This document shows positions 1 through 5,428 of a stretch of DNA of 5,428 nt, piece after piece. The stretch comes from CAYFVR01 sp046541515. GTDB lineage: Bacteria; Desulfobacterota; Desulfobacteria; Desulfobacterales; Desulfococcaceae. Location of the stretch: the NCBI GenBank assembly GCA_046541515.1, contig JBKHDD010000251.1, positions 1-5,428 of the forward strand, written 5' to 3'. The notes beneath the pieces were generated by a model. That model did not search any database, was not told the origin of the DNA, and saw only the letters and a list, made by a program, of their open reading frames with translations. The position numbers and the translations under genes are program-made. How positions within the stretch are numbered: the first letter of the stretch is position 1; each line of letters starts with the position of its first letter.

Positions 1-1854
1 GAGGGGGCCAATGTAACCGACGTAGGCCATGGCGTCGGAGGGATCCGCCAGCTTGTCCCGGTCGGACTCGCCGTAGGGATGCTGAATGACGCTCATGATG
101 TAGGCGTAGCCGTTGATATTGGGGTAAAAGTAGGGGGAAGTGGTTTCGGAGCCGTAGGGGGTGGACTGAATCCGGGTCATCTCGCCGGTGTCGGTGTCGA
201 AGGACCAGATCACGTCGTTCTGGTGGCCGGAGCCGGTGTCCTCGCCGATGATCAGCGTGTTGTAGCCCGGCAGATAGGTGACGTTGTCCGGGTTGGCGAT
301 GCCGTCCACGTCGCAGCTGTTGTTGGCGTAGGGGCTGTCGTCGGGATACTCGGTCATGATGCCGGAAACCAGGCCCACCATGTTCATGGGCACGTAGTCG
401 CTGCCGATGGCGTCGTCGCGGCCCAGGTCCATGGAGTAGACCGTTCCGCAGTTGTTGTAGGGCAGGTAAATGCTGTTCGGCCCGCCCCGGTCGTATCGGT
501 CGTTTTCTTCGCCTCTGCGTCGGTAATCTTCCATGCCGGCGTTGATTTCGCTCATGGCCACGTATATCCGGTTCTTGTCCGGATCGTGGGTGACGCCCTC
601 CATCTTGCGGAACTCGGTGGTGCCGCCCATCATCGCGCCGTAGCGGCGGGTTTCCAGGCGGGAGGCGATGGTCTCCATGCCTTCCTTGACCCGGAGGCAT
701 TCATGGCCCGGTTCGGTGTTGATGCTGACGTAGCCGACCGGGCAGGTGAAGTCGTCGGCGGGCGCGGCGGTGGCGAAAATGTCGTCGAAGGTGACGCCGG
801 AATCCACGGCGGCCGCGACTTCCTCATGGGTCGCGTGGCCCATGGGCATCCATTCGATATTGGCGACGCCGCCGTTTTCGCTGCTGGTCTGGTTCCACTT
901 TGCGATGTAAAGACGGCCGGTGCTCAGGTCGCCCGGTTCGTCGGCGATGAACATGAACAGGGCCACGTTGGTGCCGTCGTCGGTCAAAAAGGCCGTCTTC
1001 CGATCCGGCATGACGTAGGCCAGCTCCAGGGCCACCCGGCCCATGGCGTAGTGCTCGGTCACCTTGTAGCCGGCGTCCTCGAACACTTCCACTTCCATGG
1101 GATAGCCGTAGGCGTAGGGATTAAACACGGCCTTGATCTGCTCCAGGGTCACCGACTCGGCGAAGGGATCGACGATGCCGAAATAGCGATACATGGGTTT
1201 GTCGTAGTCCGGCAGATCGTCCGGGGTTTCGGCCTCCGCGTAGGTCCGGGCGTCCGGCGGATACTCCTGGCTGCCCAGATGGGTGCCCCAGGGGGTCACG
1301 CTGCCGGCGCAGGGCACCCAAAGGCCGCCCCACTCGGAAAAATCCACGTTTTTGGTGCTAACGGGAGTGAGCATCCCGGTGGCCGGATCCTGGTTCAGCT
1401 CGGTCAGGTACATGGCGCCCGGCCGGGATTCGAAATGGGTCAGGTTGAACAGCTTGTCCCCCACGGGGAGCAGGGAGGAGAAGTCGTTGCTGTTGGAGAT
1501 GTAGGGTTCCCCGTCGTTGCCCACCACGGGCGCGCCGTTTCGATCCAGCACCAGACCGAACTGGGCACCGCCGATCATGTCGCCGGAGCGCATCATGACC
1601 TGGTACCCGATCTCTTTTTCCTCGCCGTTGACGGTGGCCTTGTCGGAAGCCAGCACCGCCCGTTTTTCCGCGTCGGTCACCGGCACGTCGATTTCGGAAA
1701 AGCGGATCGATCTGCCGCCCTCTTCGGCGATGAAATCGTCATCGTCGTTGTCGCTGCAACCGGCGAACAGCGCCAAGGCGCAGATCATGGCGGCGATGGT
1801 CAACACGCTCGGCAAAGAACGCTTTTTCGGGAAATCTTGAAAAAAAATTGACAT
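1..1854 (-). CDS. PhoX/DUF839-family lipoprotein, phosphatase-like beta-propeller (3' end outside window)
   Basis: Seen: a continuous minus-strand frame of 618 codons from ATG 1854-1852 to the window edge, with no stop, so the C-terminus is missing. Residues 1-33 form a lipoprotein signal: basic n-region KKR at 10-12, hydrophobic core, lipobox FAGC with Cys33, then an Asp-rich linker. Family-type motifs follow: PCAGSVTPWGTHLGSQE (181-197), RKMEGVTHDP (from about 416), CDVDGIANPDN (514-524) and LIIGEDTG (534-541). Known: PhoX/DUF839 proteins are secreted Ca/Fe-dependent phosphomonoesterases folded as beta-propellers, and these motifs supply metal ligands. Odd: the usual TCEE reads GSQE (Ser195, Gln196, Glu197), so activity is uncertain. 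It may be a divergent subfamily with another hydrolytic or binding role. The length already matches typical members, so little should be missing. The start is chosen for AAGGAG 6 nt upstream and the signal peptide. It is divergent from the cytochrome gene at 2160. Family assignment is firm; substrate is not. Confidence 0.88.
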   Translation of the reverse strand, partial: MSIFFQDFPKKRSLPSVLTIAAMICALALFAGCSDNDDDDFIAEEGGRSIRFSEIDVPVTDAEKRAVLASDKATVNGEEKEIGYQVMMRSGDMIGGAQFGLVLDRNGAPVVGNDGEPYISNSNDFSSLLPVGDKLFNLTHFESRPGAMYLTELNQDPATGMLTPVSTKNVDFSEWGGLWVPCAGSVTPWGTHLGSQEYPPDARTYAEAETPDDLPDYDKPMYRYFGIVDPFAESVTLEQIKAVFNPYAYGYPMEVEVFEDAGYKVTEHYAMGRVALELAYVMPDRKTAFLTDDGTNVALFMFIADEPGDLSTGRLYIAKWNQTSSENGGVANIEWMPMGHATHEEVAAAVDSGVTFDDIFATAAPADDFTCPVGYVSINTEPGHECLRVKEGMETIASRLETRRYGAMMGGTTEFRKMEGVTHDPDKNRIYVAMSEINAGMEDYRRRGEENDRYDRGGPNSIYLPYNNCGTVYSMDLGRDDAIGSDYVPMNMVGLVSGIMTEYPDDSPYANNSCDVDGIANPDNVTYLPGYNTLIIGEDTGSGHQNDVIWSFDTDTGEMTRIQSTPYGSETTSPYFYPNINGYAYIMSVIQHPYGESDRDKLADPSDAMAYVGYIGPL

Positions 1855-1860
1855 TCACAT

Positions 1861-1866
1861 CTCCTT
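1861..1866 (-). promoter_or_regulatory. Ribosome-binding site of the PhoX-family gene
   Basis: On the minus strand the sequence reads AAGGAG, then ATGTGA, then the ATG at 1854. The 6-nt spacing fixes that ATG as the start. The nearer ATG at 1860-1858 directly abuts the Shine-Dalgarno and is followed at once by TGA in the same frame, so it cannot be the start. A nine-base A run on the plus strand (1874-1882) gives a U9 tract just upstream in the leader. Confidence 0.85.
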
Positions 1867-1945
1867 CTTTAGGAAAAAAAAACAAGTTGGACGACATCCT
1901 CCCCTGCTTGCCGACGAAAAAGTAACGCTTCCCTTTCATAGCCGC

Positions 1946-1972
1946 GTTAGTCCTGGATGAAAGAAGAGTTAG
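1946..1972 (-). promoter_or_regulatory. Candidate operator: 11-bp-phased repeats, loosely Pho-box-like
   Basis: Three short elements start exactly 11 bp apart on the plus strand: GTTAGTC (1946), ATGAAAG (1957) and GTTAGAA (1968). On the minus strand the middle one reads CTTTCAT, 6 of 7 matches to the E. coli PhoB half-site CTGTCAT, whose copies also recur every 11 bp. The outer two match poorly (3-4 of 7). ATGAAAG also forms a 7-bp inverted repeat with CTTTCAT at 1933-1939. A weak -10-like TATGAA lies downstream on the minus strand at about 1935-1940. A PhoX-type gene makes phosphate control plausible, but this rests on one good half-site. Confidence 0.22.
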
Positions 1973-2080
1973 AATCATGTTAATTCGATGAGTTGGAGGT
2001 GCATTGCAAAGTTAGATTTTGGTCCTACTTGACTTTACGCAAAAACAATTTTCGGTTTTCCAAAAAAAGGATTTCGCAAT

Positions 2081-2109
2081 TTAACCAGCTCATAATTCTT
2101 TTCTAACAT
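2081..2109 (+). promoter_or_regulatory. Candidate sigma70-like promoter for the cytochrome-propeller gene
   Basis: TTAACC (2081-2086) and TAACAT (2104-2109) are separated by 17 bp, and each matches the sigma70 consensus at 4 of 6 positions. Transcription would start near 2116, giving a leader of about 44 nt. Alternatives are CATAAT at 2091-2096, a good -10 lacking a -35, and TTGACT at 2029-2034, a good -35 lacking a -10. In AT-rich DNA such matches arise easily, so the choice is tentative. Confidence 0.22.
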
Positions 2110-2147
2110 TTCCCAATTATGAAGATGCGAATTTAACCTAAATTTTC

Positions 2148-2154
2148 GAGGAGG
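2148..2154 (+). promoter_or_regulatory. Ribosome-binding site of the cytochrome-propeller gene
   Basis: GAGGAGG ends 5 nt before the ATG at 2160. A second ATG at 2156 lies only 1 nt from this site and opens another frame without a signal peptide. The 2160 start gives a clean lipoprotein signal and is preferred. Confidence 0.85.
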
Positions 2155-2159
2155 CATGA

Positions 2160-5100
2160 ATGAACTGGAAGACAGGCCGAATGGGGCTGGCGTTGCTATT
2201 GGCCCTCTGCGTGGCCGGTTGCGGCGGCTCCGACTCCGACCCGGTGGCCGACCCATCTCCCGCCCCGACCGTTCCGGCAGGGCTCAAAAGCACCGTGCTC
2301 CAAAATGATACCGCGTATATTCCGCCCCAGTGCTACACCGAAACGGTGAACGCCGAGCGGGAAGTCCACAATTCCTGCTACACCTGCCACACCAGCGGAT
2401 TCCGGCCCGATTTCGTGGCGGAAGACGACGACCTTCAGCTGGAGTACGCGTTCCCTGCGGCGGCCCTGACCAATCCCTGGAAAAACATGTTCCGCGATAA
2501 AACCGCCGCGGTGAACGCCATCGCCGACGCGGAAATCCAAAACTACATCCGCCGGTCCAACTATTTCACCGCCGAAGGGAACATCGCCCTGGCCGAGGCG
2601 CTGGAAAACGTTCCGGAGGAATGGGATTACGACGAGGACGGGGTTTGGAGCGGATACGTGCCGGACTGCTACTTCAATTTCGACGACTCCGGCTTCGACC
2701 GCGACCCCGCCGGCGCCTACACCGGGTGGCGGGCCTTCGCCTACTATCCCTTCCCGTCCACCCACTGGCCGGCCAACGGCGGCATGTCCGACGTGATCAT
2801 CCGGCTGCCCGCCGCCTTCCGGACCCAAAACGGCGCCTTCGATCGGGCCGCCTACGCCCTCAACCTCGCCATCCTGGAATCGCTCATCAAACGGCGGGAC
2901 GTGGCCATCCCGGAAACCGACGAGGCGGTCTGGGGCGTGGATCTGGACCGGGACGGCGCGATCGGAACGGCCACTCGGGTGACCTATCGCTGGAATCCCC
3001 TGGAAAACCAAAACATGGAGTACGTGGGCGACGCCCGGGCGATGCAGGCCGAGGGCGAGGTGCGCATGGCCGCCGGTCTTTTTCCCGAGGGAACCGAATT
3101 CCTCCAGACCCTGCGCTACATCGACGCGGCGGAGGACGGCGGCCTGAAGATGTCGGCCCGGCTGAAGGAAATTCGCCACATGAAAAAAACCAAATGGCTG
3201 ACCTATGCCGAGCTGGAAGATTTGGCCCTGGAGGACGTGAAGGAGCGGGACGATTTTCCGGATCGGACCGAGCTGCCCATCGGCAACATCGAGGACGGCA
3301 TCGGCAACGGCATCGGCTGGCGGATGCGGGGCTTCATCGAGGCCGCGAACGGCGACCTGCGGCCCCAGACTTTTGAAGAGACCGCCTCCTGCATCGGCTG
3401 TCACGGCGGGGTGGGCGCGACCAGCGACGGCACCTACGCCTTCGCCCGGAAGTTGCCGACCGGAAGCCATGCGGACGGCTGGTTCCACTGGTCCCAAAAG
3501 GGAATGGAAGGCATCAACGAGCCCAAGCTGGAGATCGAGAGGGGCGGCGTGCAGTACGAATACTGCTTCTATCTGATCTACAACGGCGCGGGGGACGAGT
3601 TTCGGGCCAACGAGGAGATCATCGCCAATTTTCTGGATGCGGACGGCAAGCTGAAGCCGGAGATGGCCCAGGCCCTCCACGAGGACATCTCCCTGCTGCT
3701 CCATCCCTCCCCGGAGCGGGCGATGATGTTGAACAAGGTTTACAAAACCATCGTTGAGGAACAGAGCTACATCGAAGGCCGCGAACCGATCCTGACCAAA
3801 GCCGAGCATGTGTACGAGGAAATCACCCTCGCCGATGAAATGACTCTAATCGAGGAAGCGGTGAACCCGGCCGACTGGCCCGACGAAATCGGTTGGCGAC
3901 CCACCGTCGAAACGCCGGACGATCCGGTGGACCCGGTTCTCCGCGCCCAGGTGATCGGCGACGGCATGGGCGGTCCCAGCGGCGAGCAGTACGAGATGGA
4001 CTGGGAGGGGCTGTTGGACGAAAGCCGCTACCAGCTCGACGTGGACGATTTTTACCTGCCCTTCCCGCCGCGCCACACCCTGCCGGTGCGGATGGTGGTC
4101 CCGCTGTCGGACATCCCGGTCTGCTACAACTGTCATCGCATCGTGGGCACGGTTCCGGCGGACAATCCCCAGGTGACCTTCCCGGTGGCGCTGCCCGCCA
4201 CCGATATGACCGAGCCCGGCGCGAACATGGCCCGGCTCACCACCGATCCCGGGACCGACAAGAACGCCGAATGGTCGCCGGACGGTTCCCGGATCGCCTG
4301 GGTCTCCGACCGGTCCGGCTCCTGGCAAATCTGGGTGATGAACGCCGACGGCTCCAACCAGACCCAATTGACCATGGGACCGGCCATCCACGGCTGGCCG
4401 ATGTGGTCGCCGGACGGTTCGCGGCTGGTCTACTGGGGCCACAACGAGACCAGCGGCGTTTCCACCATCGAGACCATCGCGCCCGACGGAACCGACAACG
4501 TAATCGTGGTGGAATCGGACAACGCGCTGGACCGCCCCATGTGGCGGCCCGACGGCCAATACATCGCCTACGCGGCCGCGGGGGAAAACTGGGACGTCTG
4601 GATCACCCGGCCCGACGGCACGGGGAAAACGCGGCTGACCACCTCCACCGACATGGACACCAACCCGCTGTGGAATCCCGACGGCACGGCCATTTCCTAC
4701 AAGGACGCCCCGGCGGCGGGTCGGTACAACCTGACCATCCAGAACTTCATCACCTTTGAAAACGGCATGGAAAACCCGACCATCCGTCGGTGGGACGGCA
4801 TCAAGTCGATCCAGATGTACGACTGGAGCCCGGACGGGACCCACATTTCCTACACGGCGGAGATCGTCACCAACGCCTCCGGCGAGGATCGGGTCTCCTA
4901 CCTGGCCGTGGTGGAAGACGTGTATCCCGACGAAGAAGACCCCTCCGGCACGCCGGTGGTGCTCTCTCGGAACAACACCCTGGGCGATCGCGGCCCGGTC
5001 TTTTCGCCGGACAGCCAACGGGTGGCCTTCTGGTCATGGGACAAGAACTACCGCGCCACGCTCTGGATGGCGAACCGGGACGGGACCAACATCACCCAGC

Positions 5101-5213
5101 TCACCCAAAAGGGCTTCGACATGTATCCCCGCTGGCGTCCCGACGGAACCGGCCTGCTGTTCGAGTCCAACCGGGCCGGGAACATGGATATTTGGACGAT
5201 GGAATTGCCCTAG
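2160..5213 (+). CDS. Triheme c-type cytochrome fused to a C-terminal TolB-like (PD40) beta-propeller, lipoprotein
   Basis: Seen: 1017 residues ending at TAG 5211-5213. Residues 1-21 are a lipoprotein signal (lipobox VAGC, Cys21), followed by a Gly/Ser/Asp/Pro linker. CxxCH heme sites lie at 73-77 (CYTCH), 411-415 (CIGCH) and 655-659 (CYNCH), over 240 residues apart. Asp-rich loops DYDEDG (156-161), DLDRDG (261-266) and DADG (493-496) resemble EF-hand calcium loops. From about residue 700, seven [W/F]xPD[G/S] repeats (Asp708, 752, 798, 841, 892, 951, 995) form a TolB-like propeller ending in DIWTMELP. Known: CxxCH binds heme covalently after export, and PD40 propellers bind proteins or small ligands. 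Inferred: an outer-membrane or periplasmic electron-transfer or redox protein with a docking or catalytic propeller. Odd: Cys58, Cys170 and Cys469 lie outside heme motifs. Hydrazine synthase alpha also combines hemes and a propeller, but its order differs (propeller between heme domains) and I see no basis for that function. The domain calls are firm; the role is unknown. Confidence 0.92.
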   Translation: MNWKTGRMGLALLLALCVAGCGGSDSDPVADPSPAPTVPAGLKSTVLQNDTAYIPPQCYTETVNAEREVHNSCYTCHTSGFRPDFVAEDDDLQLEYAFPAAALTNPWKNMFRDKTAAVNAIADAEIQNYIRRSNYFTAEGNIALAEALENVPEEWDYDEDGVWSGYVPDCYFNFDDSGFDRDPAGAYTGWRAFAYYPFPSTHWPANGGMSDVIIRLPAAFRTQNGAFDRAAYALNLAILESLIKRRDVAIPETDEAVWGVDLDRDGAIGTATRVTYRWNPLENQNMEYVGDARAMQAEGEVRMAAGLFPEGTEFLQTLRYIDAAEDGGLKMSARLKEIRHMKKTKWLTYAELEDLALEDVKERDDFPDRTELPIGNIEDGIGNGIGWRMRGFIEAANGDLRPQTFEETASCIGCHGGVGATSDGTYAFARKLPTGSHADGWFHWSQKGMEGINEPKLEIERGGVQYEYCFYLIYNGAGDEFRANEEIIANFLDADGKLKPEMAQALHEDISLLLHPSPERAMMLNKVYKTIVEEQSYIEGREPILTKAEHVYEEITLADEMTLIEEAVNPADWPDEIGWRPTVETPDDPVDPVLRAQVIGDGMGGPSGEQYEMDWEGLLDESRYQLDVDDFYLPFPPRHTLPVRMVVPLSDIPVCYNCHRIVGTVPADNPQVTFPVALPATDMTEPGANMARLTTDPGTDKNAEWSPDGSRIAWVSDRSGSWQIWVMNADGSNQTQLTMGPAIHGWPMWSPDGSRLVYWGHNETSGVSTIETIAPDGTDNVIVVESDNALDRPMWRPDGQYIAYAAAGENWDVWITRPDGTGKTRLTTSTDMDTNPLWNPDGTAISYKDAPAAGRYNLTIQNFITFENGMENPTIRRWDGIKSIQMYDWSPDGTHISYTAEIVTNASGEDRVSYLAVVEDVYPDEEDPSGTPVVLSRNNTLGDRGPVFSPDSQRVAFWSWDKNYRATLWMANRDGTNITQLTQKGFDMYPRWRPDGTGLLFESNRAGNMDIWTMELP

Positions 5214-5225
5214 GCGGGCAACTTT

Positions 5226-5259
5226 CCCCCCTTTCGTAAAGGGGGGCAGGGGGGATTTT
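5226..5259 (+). terminator. Strong 3'-end hairpin, possible terminator or mRNA-stabilising structure
   Basis: CCCCCCTTT (5226-5234) pairs perfectly with AAAGGGGGG (5238-5246) around a CGT loop, 12 nt after the stop codon. A T tract does not follow directly. The nearest is TTTT at 5256-5259, beyond another G run, so it is not a textbook intrinsic terminator. It could instead protect the transcript 3' end. It also forms the left terminus of the larger repeat element. Confidence 0.3.
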
Positions 5260-5310
5260 GGGGCTTGGCTCCGACCGTTCCATGAAATGACATTGGGAGT
5301 GGTTGCGCCG

Positions 5311-5330
5311 AAATCCCCCTAAATCCCCCT
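5311..5330. repeat. Two tandem copies of AAATCCCCCT
   Basis: Two identical 10-bp units lie head to tail at 5311-5320 and 5321-5330, inside the right arm of the inverted-repeat element. The second copy supplies the C-rich side of the right hairpin. The left arm has only a degenerate equivalent. Confidence 0.7.
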
Positions 5331-5371
5331 TTGGAAAAGGGGGACTTTCCCGGTTTCCCCCCCGCGACTCC

Positions 5372-5428
5372 TTAGCGCCGCCGCCAGCAGGCGCCGGACA
5401 ACCGGCAGAGGTCGCAGACGGAACCGAC
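5372..5428 (-). CDS. Possible C-terminal end of a convergent gene (Cys-rich tail)
   Basis: On the minus strand, the frame entering from the right edge gives 18 residues with three cysteines (VCDLCRLSGACW, then three Arg) and stops at TAA 5374-5372, just outside the repeat element. A gene ending here would converge on the cytochrome gene. Eighteen codons cannot establish a gene: at least one other minus frame is also open across this stretch, and no domain is recognisable. The segment also contains a small hairpin, GCCGG-ACAA-CCGGC, at 5393-5406. Treat as a prompt to look at flanking sequence. Confidence 0.18.
   Translation of the reverse strand, partial: VGSVCDLCRLSGACWRRR

Larger units (their letters stand above)
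1855..2159. other. AT-rich divergent intergenic/promoter region
   Basis: This gap of about 305 bp lies between two divergent start codons and is visibly more AT-rich than either gene. It carries both ribosome-binding sites, several A or T runs (1874-1882, 2062-2068) and the phased repeats at 1946-1972. I find no convincing small gene, tRNA or riboswitch. Short frames in it are antisense shadows lacking their own ribosome-binding sites. It most likely holds two back-to-back promoters and shared control sites. Confidence 0.75.
5226..5343. repeat. 118-bp inverted-repeat element, MITE-like, flanked by ACTTT direct repeats
   Basis: The first 36 bases (5226-5261) match the reverse complement of the last 36 (5308-5343) at 26 of 36 ungapped positions. 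Each arm folds into its own CCCCC(C)TTT/AAAGGGGG(G) hairpin. The pentamer ACTTT abuts both ends (5221-5225 and 5344-5348), as a target-site duplication would. The 46-bp core has no coding potential. Repeats of the CCCCCTTT-AAAGGGGG type are, from general knowledge, abundant between genes in several bacterial lineages. No transposase is present, so mobility would need one elsewhere in the genome. Confidence 0.55.

Noticed and set aside
79..1851. A 590-codon open frame on the plus strand
   Set aside because: It is the antisense shadow of the PhoX-family gene. Its product is a low-complexity Gly/Ala/Val/His-rich string without domains, while the opposite strand has a signal peptide, ribosome-binding site and family motifs.
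1874..1910. Terminator-like leader structure (CAAG/CTTG stem followed by U9) ahead of the PhoX-family gene
   Set aside because: The stem is only 4 bp, then a large asymmetric internal loop and 3 more bp. That is too weak for a credible attenuator despite the U9 tract.
1994..2008. Sigma54-like sequence TTGGAGGTGCATTGCA
   Set aside because: The GG and GC dinucleotides are 9 bp apart rather than the required 10, and the -24 element matches poorly beyond the GG.
2035..2256. A 73-codon minus-strand frame spanning the cytochrome gene start
   Set aside because: It overlaps the ribosome-binding site and signal-peptide region antisense, has no good ribosome-binding site of its own, and starts within a well-supported gene.
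2196..5018. Long minus-strand frames (2196-3809 and 3846-5018) opposite the cytochrome gene
   Set aside because: These arise from GC-rich codon bias in the real gene. Their translations are Gly/Val/His/Arg-rich and lack any motif, whereas the plus strand encodes CxxCH sites and propeller repeats.
2160..5213. Identification of the large lipoprotein as hydrazine synthase alpha subunit
   Set aside because: The domain order differs: hemes here precede a C-terminal propeller, and no partner subunits or anammox genes are present in the window.
5221..5428. CRISPR-like array in the G/C-run repeats
   Set aside because: The repeats are inverted pairs and one 10-bp tandem duplication, with no regularly spaced direct repeats or spacers.

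Overview
This GC-rich window is laid out as two divergently transcribed genes for secreted lipoproteins, separated by an AT-rich intergenic region of about 305 bp. A short, repeat-rich tail follows the right-hand gene. High GC, strong AAGGAG/GAGGAGG ribosome-binding sites, bacterial lipobox signal peptides, a large c-type cytochrome and CCCCCTTT/AAAGGGGG repeats together suggest a Gram-negative, respiratory bacterium. My best guess is a deltaproteobacterial (Desulfobacterota-like) chromosome, but no marker gene here proves it.

Left part (1-1854, minus strand): most of a PhoX/DUF839-family protein, a predicted calcium/iron-dependent phosphatase-like beta-propeller with a lipoprotein signal. 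It runs off the left edge, so its C-terminus is missing. The motif equivalent to the canonical TPWGTWLTCEE reads TPWGTHLGSQE here. The Cys and first Glu of that motif are therefore Ser and Gln, and catalytic activity cannot be assumed.

Middle (1855-2159): the divergent promoter region. It holds both ribosome-binding sites, a weak sigma70-like candidate for the rightward gene, and 11-bp-phased GTTAG/ATGAAAG/GTTAG elements loosely like Pho-box half-sites.

Right part (2160-5213, plus strand): a 1017-residue lipoprotein. It joins a large N-terminal region carrying three widely spaced CxxCH c-type heme sites to a C-terminal TolB-like (PD40) propeller with seven [W/F]xPD repeats. I know no established function for this architecture, and it is the most interesting item in the window.

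Tail (5214-5428): a 118-bp element with 36-bp imperfect terminal inverted repeats, exactly flanked by ACTTT direct repeats, which looks like a small non-autonomous (MITE-like) element. The last 57 bp may be the end of a convergent gene. The two lipoproteins would both act in the periplasm or at the cell surface and share a regulatory region. Any functional coupling between phosphate-ester chemistry and electron transfer is inference.
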